This document shows, one piece after another, positions 1 through 9,437 of a stretch of DNA of 64,000 bases. The first letter of the stretch is position 1. Each line of letters starts with the position of its first letter. Source of the DNA: Locusta migratoria (Eukaryota > Arthropoda > Insecta > Orthoptera > Acrididae); the NCBI GenBank assembly GCA_026315105.1, contig CM048744.1, positions 318,501,270-318,565,269 on the forward strand, written 5' to 3'. Both the position numbers and the translations under genes were made by a program. Below the pieces are notes generated by a model, which was not told where the DNA came from, searched no databases, and saw nothing but the letters and a program-made list of their open reading frames with translations.

Positions 1-626
1 CTTTAATTTTACGCTACCATTGGTATACCTAACTATTCGTTCACAAACGTTGGTTTTTATCTATCTTGCATATTGTCAATTTGGTAACCTATCACTTCAT
101 TTGGATGTAAATTCACATCAATAATCATTATTTGCGAATAGTGAGAGAAGGCATTTCGGTGTCCCCTTCAAAATTAAACTTGAGTGTTTCTGCCCTCTCA
201 CAGCTCATTGGAACTCTGTAACACAACAAGCACTTCGCAGTAACCAAACACCTGCACACACACTTACGCACGTGCGGACGTTTGGAAAACTCACTTGACT
301 TCTTCCTGCTTTCACAGAGCGTCATAGAACCAGAGAAACCAACAAATCTTGTTACGAAACGCACTGGATAAATGTAATTTTGCCTGCGTCACGTTTTTCC
401 CGCAGAATATGAAAGTACTTCACTTGTCGCTTAAATACTACTCATATCATGCGTCCACAATAACGTATGAAATACTGGGACTAAAGACACAAACATAGAA
501 AACACGTAGTTTGTACCAAGGATCAAACACATGTCGTCAAAGTTCATTTGTGACTCTTTTTTCACAAAAAAAAACATATTTCATTTAAATGACAACGCTT
601 ACATTAACAACTTCCATTTTCATTAC
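1..626. other. No gene recognised
   Basis: AT-rich sequence with only short open frames on either strand and no domain, RNA or repeat that I recognise. Confidence 0.5.
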
Positions 627-747
627 TTAAAACTTCCGGGCTGAGATGACTGCGTCGACTTCGGAAGGCATACCCGGAGATGAAACGGCGAAATGTCAGG
701 AGAAAGTTTTATGTATGGACCACGGCATCTCAGCCCGGAAGTTTTAA
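627..747. repeat. Inverted pair of PLE-end fragments
   Basis: A 22-bp segment at 627-648 (core CTTCCGGGCTGAGATG) is repeated as its exact reverse complement at 726-747, giving a perfect stem around a 77-base centre. The same core recurs at about 39306-39325 inside a Penelope-like terminal repeat, so these are probably two oppositely oriented scraps of that family. Confidence 0.6.
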
Positions 748-815
748 CTGATGACAATACCTGCCGTTTTTATTTATTTATTTTACGTGTCCAGGACTAA
801 GACATATCTTTAGAT

Positions 816-998
816 CAATAAATATACAATTACAATACAATTATAATAAACAAATTACAATCTAGGGACACCAGATTCAATAAATATACGATTACAGTGT
901 GCAATTATAGTGAGCAAATTACAATCCAGAAATGCAAAATTCAATAAATCTACAATTAAAATAAACAAATTACAAACTAGAAACATAAAATATGCAAA
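816..998 (-). repeat. Three tandem units of about 63 bp in the LINE 3' UTR
   Basis: Each unit begins CAATAAAT(A/C)TAC on the plus strand, with starts at 816, 878 and 942. The second half of each unit carries CAAATTACAA. Units differ by scattered substitutions, so the array is old. Confidence 0.7.
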
Positions 999-1034
999 GA
1001 GGTGACTAATTCTGTAGGACGCAGCTAGTTTCTG

Positions 1035-1440
1035 CTAGGCGGACCGCAAGCTCCAAAATTCTGCTGTCTTGATAGCCACATCATTTCCTGCATGTAGGTC
1101 CTCTGTGGTGCAGGGGTTGGGCAGGTTTCTGCAGACCAGGAGGTGTTGTGGGTCCTGCACATCGCCACACTCACAGAACTCATTTGCCTTGAAATCCTTC
1201 ATTCTATGAACTTCTCTTGTAGAAAAGTTATCGAGTATCCAACCGGGTTGCATCGTAATTTCTCCACGAAATTCTCTTGTGGACAGTAAAAAAATATTGC
1301 AGAAAATTTGATTCAAGCTCATGCTCATTGAAGACGATTGATTTCCATGCAGGCTTTACATCCATTGAGAAAATGGCCGTTAAGTAAACTCCTTGCTCCT
1401 GAAGTATGTCTTCAATAGGTAGAGTTTTCAGAAAAAGTTC
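1035..1440 (-). pseudogene. LINE ORF2 C-terminal remnant with CCHC-like knuckle
   Basis: The minus-strand translation ends with the pattern C-x-C-x8-H-x4-C (CECGDVQDPQHLLVC) followed by AEFWSLRSA and a stop. This cysteine/histidine motif near the C terminus is known from ORF2 proteins of several LINE clades. The upstream part (FLKTLPIEDILQEQG, FSMDVKPAW) lies in another frame, so at least one frameshift separates the pieces. Endonuclease and reverse transcriptase are missing, so this is a dead 5'-truncated copy. Confidence 0.55.
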
Positions 1441-1452
1441 TGTTGAGGGCCT

Positions 1453-1455
<3 letters not shown>

Positions 1456-1503
<48 letters not shown>
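1456..1503. repeat. TA microsatellite, left flank of the Gypsy insertion
   Basis: Uninterrupted AT dinucleotides abut the left LTR. The matching tract at 7545-7612 abuts the right LTR, so one longer microsatellite was split by the insertion. Confidence 0.9.
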
Positions 1504-1506
<3 letters not shown>

Positions 1507-1973
1507 GTCCCGTCTTCGTCGCCGCTTTTGTGTCCCAGCCTCGTCGTAGGTGTCGGTGGCCGAGTGGAACGATACCGACACAGGAACAATGACAGCACGC
1601 TGGTGCAGGTACGGAGGGGAGCAGCCAGAAACTATAAACACTAGAGTAAATTAGAAAGGTATATATTGCACAGAACGTAACAATACTTAACTTTTACATA
1701 GTAGTGCAGAATGTCGATACATAGTTGTTAGAGGCCTGCCTAGTGCCTGTACAATAGCAAAGTCTTCACTCGCGCCTATCGGATTACGAAGGTCCTAACT
1801 CGTTGCTATCTCAGTCCGAAGTGCGAAGTGAACGATGTCCTTCAGTGGTGGCCACGAGCGGCGTTGTACCAGAGGGCGCTCGTGGCTGTCGTCGGAAGAA
1901 CGCCGCGCCGTGCATGCATGGCGGCGCGCGGCGAAAGTAGGTGGCGCGCACTTTGTACTTGTGCGACACCACA
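1504..1973 (-). repeat. 3' LTR of the Gypsy element
   Basis: 470-bp direct repeat of 7075-7544. In element sense it begins TGTGGTGTCGCAC and ends GGGACACA. The last 132 bases of the gag-pol frame run into it. Confidence 0.93.
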
Positions 1974-4900
1974 CCCCTCCCCCCCAAACCGCCGCGCCGT
2001 CGTGGCGTAGGGCTGAGGGCCACGGCGACGGCACTGGGAGGAGGGCCTGAGCGGGGGCGTTACTGGTGGGACGGGCGTCGTAGCTGAGGCCGGGATCGAG
2101 ACGCCGTCCGCGCCCCGGCATCCGCCTTGCGATCCTCCAGGGAACCCGCCGAAACCTGGGGAAGGACGCCCGCCCCCGCCCAGAGGGAGCAGGTCATCTT
2201 CTTCTGAGGTGCGTGGCCCAAGCTGGGGGGGCCCGCACGGTCCCGGAGTCCCTCTCGGTGACGCTGTCATCTGCGGCGGCGACAGCGGCGGCGACGACTG
2301 CGTCGGATGTACGTCGACGTCCATAGGGATCTCGTAGTCCGGGGACGAACGATGTGGTTGTGATCCCTGGCGCTGAACTGGGTCTGGAATCAAGAAACCG
2401 GAGACAGGATCGCGCGGTCTTTGCAGGCGCAATTGGTTTGCGTGGCGCCGCAGCTCCGACCCTGTGGAAGAACGTACAAGAAACATATTGCGCCCGAGCA
2501 CGCGTTGAATGGTGCCCGGCAACCATGTCTTCTTGTTTCCAGCAAACACCCTGTACAGCACCGGCGTAGAAACCTGAAAACGCGTAGCGCCATACGAACC
2601 GACTCGGTGCGTGGGAGGCTGCAGCAGGTGAAGGAGAGTGCCGTGACGGCGGCCGTGTAGCAGCTCGGCAGGAGACGGGCCGTCACGTGGCATGCACCGA
2701 TACGTAGACAGGAAAATTTGAAGAGCATGCTGCCTGGAGTGCTGACCTTTCATCTTCTCCATGTGAGACTTGAATGTTCGAACGAAACGTTCTGCTTCAC
2801 CATTGGACTGAGGGTGAAAAGGTGCGGTGGTAATATGCTGAATGTCATTCACACGACAAAACTGTTGAAATTCCGCACTAACAAACTGAGGTCCATTGTC
2901 ACTGACGATAGTTTCAGGCAAGCCTTCGATGCAAAACACTGATGTTAAGGCACTGATTGTACTAGAAGCTGTCGTTGAGTTCATGGCAATCACAAAAGGA
3001 AACTTGCTGAAAGCGTCTACAACAATTAACCAGCGCGTATTCCAGAATGGTCCGGCAAAGTCAATATGTAAACGTTGCCATGGTCCCTTGGGGCGTGGCC
3101 AGTCTGAGAAACGTTGCGGTGGAGCCGCCTGATGCTCCGCACAAACAGTACACTGTGACGTCATGTCCTCTATCTGAGCGTCCATACCAACCCAGGTACA
3201 ATGACGTCTGGCCAGTTGCTTTGTCCTAACAATACCCCAATGTCCTTGATGCAGGAGGCGTAACACTTCTCGTTGCAGGGAACGAGGAACAATCACTCTT
3301 GCTTGGTCGTTGTCGGTATGCAACAACAGTACACCCTGACTTAAAGATAATGCATGACGTTGTGCAAAATAACGTCGAACCAGAGGCCGATCAATGTCTT
3401 TGGCTCTGGCAGGCCAACCAAAGCGAACAAAACGTGCTACCACACTTAAGTCTGCATCCGCAGCTGTTTCCTGTGCAACCCGACGAGAGTTTAAAGGAAA
3501 GTCTGCGACAGCGGAAGCATCTCTGGAGTCTATCTGACAACATGCCATTTCTGAAGAATCAAATGATACATCCTGGCCAACCGGAAGTCGGGAAAGTGTG
3601 TCCGCGTTGGCATGTTTAGTGGTAGGTCGGTACAAAATCTCATACTGATAATTTGACAATATCAAGGACCATCTCTGAAGCTTTTGTGCCGTACGTGGCG
3701 GAATTGGCTTTGTGGGTGAGAACAACGACGTGAGAGGCTTGTGGTCTGTCAACAAATAGAATTTTCTGCCATAGAGATAATGATGAAACTTTGTGACGCC
3801 GTAAATGATTGCTAAGGCCTCCTTTTCTATCTGACTGTAATTCTGTTGCGTTGGCGTCAGTAGCTTGGATGCAAAGGCAATAGGACGATCGTGACATCCA
3901 ATACGATGCGACAGAACTGAACCTAGACCGTACGACGAGGCGTCAACTGCTAACACTACCGGCTTCTGTGGGTCAAAGGGAATCAAACATGCATCACTGA
4001 GTAGTGCAGACTTTAGTTTGTCAAAGGCAACCTGACAATCTTTAGACCATACAAAAGGAACATTCTTCCTACGTAAGTGATGCAGTGGAGCTGCAATCTG
4101 AGAGGCATTGGGAATAAATCTGAAATAATAGTTCAGCTTTCCCATTACTGCTTGCAATTCGTGCACATTCTTAGGAGGAGGCAAGTCTTTGATTGCTCGA
4201 AGATGTGACTGTAAGGGATGAATTCCTTGGGCATTAATCACATGGCCTAGGTACTCTATTTCAGTTTGAAAAAACGAACACTTTGCTTTATTGCAACGTA
4301 GACCTGCTGCAGTCAACACGTTGAAAAGGCACTCCAGGTTTGCTAAATGTTCTTCAACTGTACGTCCGGATACCACAATATCATCTAAATAGTTCGAACA
4401 ACACGGTACAGAAACTGTCAGCTGTTCCAAAAAACGCTGAAAAATAGCGGGGGCGGAAGAACTGCCAAAGGGTAGGCGTTGAAATTGAAAAAGGCCCATG
4501 TGAGTATTAATGACGAAAAATTTTTTTGACTCGTCATCAAGTGGAATCTGTAAGTATGCCTCTGCTAAATCAATCTTGGAAAAGAAGCGAGACTGTCCTA
4601 ATTTGTCCATCAGTTCCTCAGGTCTGGGCAGGGGATAAGTGTCGACAATTGTTTGACTGTTCACTGTTGATTTGAAGTCCGCACAGAGACGGAGTTTTCC
4701 TGACGGCTTGGGTATAATTACTATAGGCGAGGCCCACTGACTCGCAGAAACAGGAGAAATCACCCCACTATCTTGCCAACGTTTAAGTTCTTCGGCAACT
4801 GTATCACGCAAGGCGATAGGCACTGGTCTAGCTTTACGGAACTTTGGAACTGCAGATTCTTTTAAAGTTACATGTGCCACGAAGTCTTTTGCACAACCTA

Positions 4901-6815
4901 GTTCCGGCGAAAACAAGTCACTATATTTGTCACACAATGCATTGATTTTATCCTGAGGCACTATTGACGAAATTTGAAGCACATCTCTTTGAATTGATAA
5001 ACCAAACAAGTCAAAAGCATCTAGTCCAAAAATGTTCTGCGTAGATTTGGCCTGAAGAACAACAAAAGCAACTGTTTTCGTAACACCTTGAAAAGAGGCA
5101 GGCAGGCTACACGTTCCTAGCACGGGAATATTTTCACCTGTGTAAGCTGTTAACACTTGCTGTGACGGCGACAATTTTGGCGAACCCAGAAGTTCATACG
5201 TCTCTTTATTCATTAATGTGACAGAGGAACCAGTATCGAGCTGAAATTGCACAGTCTTATTGTCAATGGAAAGAGTCACCAAAAGTTTTTGCTTGCGGCG
5301 CTCGACAGGTGCGCGAATGTGGGCAACGTCTAATACATATTGTTTTCTGCGCTTGCGCGGGTTGCGTGCGGTAGGAAGCGGCGCATACTCGGCACACAGC
5401 GGATTAACCACACTGTCACTAGATGACACTACCGCCGGATCGGCGTCCGCGCAATGCGAGGCTACTGCACTACACTTTTGAGTAGCTACTTGATGTCTAC
5501 TGTCACTAGCTACGCAGTACTGGGCACTATTACAAGGAGCAGTTGCAGAAGGCACTATTTTCACTACAGGAATGCACTGTTCATAGTCATTTTGCTTGTC
5601 CCGAACCCGTTTCCGTTGCACTGTTTTACGCGCTCGTTGGCGCTTGCTACGTGGTGCACTATATAGTTTTGCCATAGGCGCAGAACTACTTTCTTGAAAT
5701 TGAGATCCAAGGAAAGCACTGTTCAATTCCACAGCCCGTACAACATTTACAGAATGAACTGTTCTCGCACTTTGCGAAGCACCGTTTCTAACGTTACTGT
5801 TCTTTGAGTTTTTAATTTGCATACACACAGACTGCACATGTCCCGATTTGCCACATTGATAACAGGTTGCGTTGCGACTAGGGCAATGAGCACGCTTGTG
5901 GCGAGACACACACTGGGGGCAAGATTTACGTACATTTTTCTGAAATGAGCGTTGGCGCCCGTTATTCAAATTACTGTTTCTAACACGACGGGGCGACCTT
6001 TGCGTCGCACTTTTACACTGGCTACTGTTCACTGTCTGTTCAGCACGGCCGGTAGAAAAATAAGAATCACTAGTGCTATACTGAGAACTACGGCTAGGAA
6101 AGCGTTCGTTGCGGCGCACTGAATTTACACTGTGGCTTTGCATTTCTACATCAGCTAAGTCAAAAGTATCATGCGCTTCTATAAGCTGCAGTACACTGTC
6201 TAAGGAGGGGTCAGACTGTTTCAGAATTGCTGCTCTAATTCTGGGGTCCTGAATATTCTGCGTAATCGCATCTCGCAACATAACGTCACTATAAGAAAGT
6301 CCACAAGAGCAAGTAAATTTACATTGGCGGGTTAAGCCCTTCAATTCCGTAATCCACTCTTGGTGTGACTGCTGCGGTAATTTTTTAAGTCTGAAAAATC
6401 GGTACCGCGCAGCGGCTACAAGAACTTTTCTCTCATAATGAGCATTTAGTGCCTCTACTATTTGTTCAAAGTCTACATCACGAGGAGATGCGTGCGGGAA
6501 TAGTTTTTGCAGTAACACGAAAGTTTTGGGGCCCACCACTGACAATAAAAGATGCTTAACAGTCTGACCTGTAAGTTGATGAGCCGCGACGAGTTCTTGA
6601 AACTGTGCGAAATAGTCGCTCCATTCTTCCTCACGTTCGTTGTACTGGCGGAACGTCGGAAGCGGTGCGGCGGCAGGTGTGGGCTGCTGATGTGACGACT
6701 GTTGTTGGTGAGCAGCCTGTGTCGTCAACTGCGACACGGCCTGGAGAAGCTGGGTAATTTGCGCCGTCTGTAACTGAATAATTTCCATTAAGTTTGGGTT
6801 CGGGGTAGTGGCCAT
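1842..6815 (-). CDS. Gag-pol polyprotein of a Ty3/Gypsy retrotransposon
   Basis: One uninterrupted frame of 1657 codons starting MATTPNPNLMEII. Seen in order: a gag region rich in Q near the N terminus; cysteine knuckles at about residues 300-325 (CPQC, then CYQCGKSGHVQSVC); an aspartic protease with LDTGSSVTL near 525; reverse transcriptase with the catalytic YLDD near 809; RNase H with VDASSYGLGSV near 954; an integrase H-H-C-C zinc domain near 1185-1225; and integrase D, D and E residues in HIDFAGPF, SDNGPQF and GEAERF (about 1252, 1305, 1339). All catalytic residues I looked for are present. Gag and pol are fused in one frame. The RT resembles, from memory, the Mag/K02A2.6-like group, but the clade is not proved. 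The C-terminal tail is Pro/Gly/Arg-rich, continues through the polypurine tract and ends inside the 3' LTR. Products would copy the element's RNA and integrate the DNA. Confidence 0.92.
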   Translation of the reverse strand: MATTPNPNLMEIIQLQTAQITQLLQAVSQLTTQAAHQQQSSHQQPTPAAAPLPTFRQYNEREEEWSDYFAQFQELVAAHQLTGQTVKHLLLSVVGPKTFVLLQKLFPHASPRDVDFEQIVEALNAHYERKVLVAAARYRFFRLKKLPQQSHQEWITELKGLTRQCKFTCSCGLSYSDVMLRDAITQNIQDPRIRAAILKQSDPSLDSVLQLIEAHDTFDLADVEMQSHSVNSVRRNERFPSRSSQYSTSDSYFSTGRAEQTVNSSQCKSATQRSPRRVRNSNLNNGRQRSFQKNVRKSCPQCVSRHKRAHCPSRNATCYQCGKSGHVQSVCMQIKNSKNSNVRNGASQSARTVHSVNVVRAVELNSAFLGSQFQESSSAPMAKLYSAPRSKRQRARKTVQRKRVRDKQNDYEQCIPVVKIVPSATAPCNSAQYCVASDSRHQVATQKCSAVASHCADADPAVVSSSDSVVNPLCAEYAPLPTARNPRKRRKQYVLDVAHIRAPVERRKQKLLVTLSIDNKTVQFQLDTGSSVTLMNKETYELLGSPKLSPSQQVLTAYTGENIPVLGTCSLPASFQGVTKTVAFVVLQAKSTQNIFGLDAFDLFGLSIQRDVLQISSIVPQDKINALCDKYSDLFSPELGCAKDFVAHVTLKESAVPKFRKARPVPIALRDTVAEELKRWQDSGVISPVSASQWASPIVIIPKPSGKLRLCADFKSTVNSQTIVDTYPLPRPEELMDKLGQSRFFSKIDLAEAYLQIPLDDESKKFFVINTHMGLFQFQRLPFGSSSAPAIFQRFLEQLTVSVPCCSNYLDDIVVSGRTVEEHLANLECLFNVLTAAGLRCNKAKCSFFQTEIEYLGHVINAQGIHPLQSHLRAIKDLPPPKNVHELQAVMGKLNYYFRFIPNASQIAAPLHHLRRKNVPFVWSKDCQVAFDKLKSALLSDACLIPFDPQKPVVLAVDASSYGLGSVLSHRIGCHDRPIAFASKLLTPTQQNYSQIEKEALAIIYGVTKFHHYLYGRKFYLLTDHKPLTSLFSPTKPIPPRTAQKLQRWSLILSNYQYEILYRPTTKHANADTLSRLPVGQDVSFDSSEMACCQIDSRDASAVADFPLNSRRVAQETAADADLSVVARFVRFGWPARAKDIDRPLVRRYFAQRHALSLSQGVLLLHTDNDQARVIVPRSLQREVLRLLHQGHWGIVRTKQLARRHCTWVGMDAQIEDMTSQCTVCAEHQAAPPQRFSDWPRPKGPWQRLHIDFAGPFWNTRWLIVVDAFSKFPFVIAMNSTTASSTISALTSVFCIEGLPETIVSDNGPQFVSAEFQQFCRVNDIQHITTAPFHPQSNGEAERFVRTFKSHMEKMKGQHSRQHALQIFLSTYRCMPRDGPSPAELLHGRRHGTLLHLLQPPTHRVGSYGATRFQVSTPVLYRVFAGNKKTWLPGTIQRVLGRNMFLVRSSTGSELRRHANQLRLQRPRDPVSGFLIPDPVQRQGSQPHRSSPDYEIPMDVDVHPTQSSPPLSPPQMTASPRGTPGPCGPPQLGPRTSEEDDLLPLGGGGRPSPGFGGFPGGSQGGCRGADGVSIPASATTPVPPVTPPLRPSSQCRRRGPQPYATTARRFGGEGCGVAQVQSARHLLSPRAAMHARRGVLPTTATSALWYNAARGHH
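1974..1985 (-). other. Polypurine tract
   Basis: In element sense GGGGGGGAGGGG sits directly before the TG of the 3' LTR, the expected primer for plus-strand DNA synthesis. It lies inside the gag-pol frame and encodes part of a Gly-rich tail. Confidence 0.8.
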
Positions 6816-7034
6816 GCTGACCGATTAGGCGCCGCGTATACAAGTAAATTAGTACAAAACACAAATGCAATAGGAAAGAGGACGCTCTGCAACAAAAAAA
6901 GTCCACAAAATACGTAACAGAATATGTTCCCCCAAAAATCTTATAATAAGGGTGGGTGGGCGGGAGCAATTTTTGCGTGCTCCGACTGCTGCTGTCTGGC
7001 TGCTGCAAGCAGGCTGGTCCAAGGTTCTATCACT

Positions 7035-7109
7035 CCTCGTCGCCACTTTTGTATCCCATCCTCGTCGCCACTTTTGTGTCCCGTCTTCGTCGCCGCTTTT
7101 GTGTCCCAG
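7035..7109 (-). repeat. Three 25-bp tandem units across the LTR/leader boundary
   Basis: Units at 7035-7059, 7060-7084 and 7085-7109 share C(C/T)TCGTCGCC(A/G)CTTTTGT followed by (A/G)TCCC. The third lies inside the LTR, the second straddles its end and the first is internal. Confidence 0.8.
7055..7074 (-). other. Primer-binding-site candidate
   Basis: Three bases after the 5' LTR end (element sense) comes TGGCGACGAGGATGGG, which starts with the TGG expected to pair with a tRNA CCA end. The tRNA is not identified. A second similar copy lies 25 bp further in because of the tandem repeat. Confidence 0.5.
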
Positions 7110-7541
7110 CCTCGTCGTAGGTGTCGGTGGCCGAGTGGAACGATACCGACACAGGAACAATGACAGCACGCTGGTGCAGGTACGGAGGGGAGCAGCCAGA
7201 AACTATAAACACTAGAGTAAATTAGAAAGGTATATATTGCACAGAACGTAACAATACTTAACTTTTACATAGTAGTGCAGAATGTCGATACATAGTTGTT
7301 AGAGGCCTGCCTAGTGCCTGTACAATAGCAAAGTCTTCACTCGCGCCTATCGGATTACGAAGGTCCTAACTCGTTGCTATCTCAGTCCGAAGTGCGAAGT
7401 GAACGATGTCCTTCAGTGGTGGCCACGAGCGGCGTTGTACCAGAGGGCGCTCGTGGCTGTCGTCGGAAGAACGCCGCGCCGTGCATGCATGGCGGCGCGC
7501 GGCGAAAGTAGGTGGCGCGCACTTTGTACTTGTGCGACACC

Positions 7542-7544
<3 letters not shown>
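7075..7544 (-). repeat. 5' LTR of the Gypsy element
   Basis: 470 bp, identical by eye to 1504-1973. It should carry the promoter and polyadenylation signals; none was located with confidence. Confidence 0.93.

Positions 7545-7612
<68 letters not shown>
7545..7612. repeat. TA microsatellite, right flank of the Gypsy insertion
   Basis: Pure AT dinucleotides following the right LTR; counterpart of 1456-1503. Confidence 0.9.
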
Positions 7613-7614
<2 letters not shown>

Positions 7615-7868
7615 TAATATTTTCAAGTATTCTAACTATTCTCCCTCGTCGGAAAGGAGTGCTGGTCCGTTGCATTCCACTTAGCCCGAAACGGAAGCAT
7701 AGCAATATAAACCGTTTAGTAGCATCTACTTTCGAGTGCTCCGGATTACTATGTCAGAGTTCATCTAAGTAGGAGAACTGCAAAGTCTTACTTCTCCTTG
7801 CAAATCTAACATAAATACATGATATCTCACTTTCATTTTTTTCTGTAAAAATTGTATTATTCCAAAAT
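7613..7868. other. No gene recognised
   Basis: Unique-looking AT-rich sequence between the microsatellite and a SINE. Short frames only. Confidence 0.4.
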
Positions 7869-8003
7869 CTTCAGTCTGCTGCAGTGTTTGCGCTGATATG
7901 AAATCTCTGTAAAATTAAAATTGTATGTCGGATCGGGGCTCGAAACTGGGACTTTCGCCTTTTGCTTTTCCAAATACGCTATCCCAGCGACATATAGTAT
8001 TTT
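7869..8003 (-). mobile_element. tRNA-headed SINE, decayed
   Basis: On the minus strand a tRNA-like head shows a B-box-like GTTTCGAGCCCC. It is followed by ACAATTTTAATTTTACAG, CATATCAGCGC and CTGCAG, the body of an orthopteran SINE I recognise from memory. A related plus-strand copy lies at 14840-14995. Confidence 0.55.
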
Positions 8004-8151
8004 GATTTTTGTCTGCGCGTTTTCGTTTCAGTTTGTAAATTTATACTGTGCTTTCGTGCATATTAGATTCAAATTCGCGTTTTAATAAACAGTGTAGTCT
8101 TCCTTGGAGCGCATCGCGACTGTAGTTGTTTGTTTTCTCGGCACTGTAATC

Positions 8152-8706
8152 ATGAATAGGGATTGTGACTACTGTGTGCAGACGCAGTTTGAGTTGGTGA
8201 CACTTCGCTCCCAGCTTCAAGCTGTGTTAACCTCGGTTGCACAGCTGAGGCTGCGATCGACGGGCGTCGTTGTTGTTGGCTGGTACTGGGGACCGTACGG
8301 ACTCCCATCGTCTCCACCGATCGGCCTGGCCATCGACATGCCCTGATACTGCTAGCAGTGAGGCAGACATCCCACCCGTGGTTGCGTGTGAAGTTGCTGC
8401 AGTGCGTGGCAGGCGGCGCAAGATATTCCGGGGGACCGATCGTGAAGCCTCCCCGGTTCGTCTTGCGAACAGGTTTGTGGCGCATTCTGTTGAGGACAAT
8501 GTTCCTGAGCCGGATGGTATCTCTCATCCTGAAGCTACCACACAGTCTGCAAGATCCGGGCTCTCACAGAGGGTGGGTTTGCTTGTAATTGGGATCTCCA
8601 ACGTTAGGCAGGTTATGGAGCCCCTTAGACGGCTGCCAAAGAGGGGAAGAAGGACAACGTGCACTCCGTGTGTTTACCGGGTGGAGTCATTCCAGGTGTG
8701 GAACTG
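8152..8706 (+). pseudogene. LINE ORF1, N-terminal part
   Basis: Starts MNRDCDYCVQTQFELVTLR, a CxxC-bearing coiled-coil-like N terminus. At least two frameshifts follow. Near 8570 the frame reads VGLLVIGISNVRQVM, which sits where an SGNH hydrolase block I (GDS) would be, with D apparently replaced by I. The last codons before the transposon read GGVIPGVEL and continue as VFPDSMKGTG after it. CR1-clade ORF1 proteins with an esterase domain are established; catalysis here is doubtful. Confidence 0.6.
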
Positions 8707-9046
8707 TAGTCCACTAAAATCGTGCACAAAAAGAGCTCAAAGTCGAAAAATTTGGTGTAATTGTTTTTAGTGGCTTATTTTATGTTTTTTGGGGTGCTGA
8801 ATACGAATCTGAAGTTTTCCAACAAAAATTCCATCGGCAAATATGTGAAATCATAAAAAAACAACTAAGAATCACAATTGCTACTGGTTTTCAGCTTATA
8901 ACTTGTAAAGCAAGCTATTTACACAAAAAGTGGCCCAGTAATAAAATGAAGAGGAGAAAATTACCCACAATTTATGTCTCTAACATTTTTTTTTTTTTTT
9001 TTTTTTTTTTTTTGTACGTCGTATGGTTTCCATGTTAAACAGTGTT
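8707..9046 (+). repeat. Left terminal inverted repeat
   Basis: Pairs with 11733-12040. Long shared blocks are GTCGAAAAATTTGGTGTAAT, AAGCAAGCTATTTACAC and GTCGTATGGTTTCCA. It carries a run of about 28 T (8986-9013) missing from the other arm. Confidence 0.85.
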
Positions 9047-9437
9047 GAAAAAGCGGTGAAATCAGTAAATTTTGGGAAATAGAAAAAAAAATTGAAAGTT
9101 TCTTCGGGTGGATTACTTCATCAGCAGTTCCTTGCCTTTCAACGTGTTTACCTTGCGAATCACGGAAGCAGCTTTTCTTCTTGTCCTTTGTGAGCGTGCA
9201 CTCAGCTGCGCGCCCACGCTGTCCGTCTACCTGTGGCTGCGGCCCGCCCCTCCGTCCCACCTTTGCGGCCGCTGCCCTTAAATTTATGACAGGCGAAAGG
9301 GGTCGGGGGTTTTCCTGTCCTCAATTCTCCAGTTTGTGTACGTTCGCTGCCGTGATCGTGTTATTTCCCTTTCTCTCAAAGACGTGAAGCTATGTTTGAA
9401 TGTTTTCGTTGAGATATAGTGCAACTACTCGGGCGCA

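Larger units (their letters stand above)
768..1440 (-). mobile_element. 3' end of a non-LTR retrotransposon (LINE)
   Basis: Read on the minus strand, the segment holds a decayed C-terminal coding part (1035-1440), then an AT-rich 3' UTR with three tandem units, and ends in a TAAA-type tail at about 768-786. That order is expected of a 5'-truncated LINE. The 5' side stops at the TA microsatellite at 1456. The clade is not resolved. Confidence 0.6.
1504..7544 (-). mobile_element. Complete Ty3/Gypsy LTR retrotransposon
   Basis: Two direct 470-bp LTRs (TG...CA ends) bound an internal region with a primer-binding-site candidate, one long gag-pol frame and a polypurine tract, all on the minus strand. 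I compared the two LTRs base by base by eye and found no difference, which suggests a recent insertion. The target is a TA microsatellite; a 4-bp ATAT duplication fits but cannot be proved in such sequence. No env-like frame was found. The intact frame and identical LTRs make it potentially autonomous. Confidence 0.93.

Noticed and set aside
2354..3132. Plus-strand frames opposite the Gypsy gene
   Set aside because: They are antisense shadows of the intact gag-pol frame.
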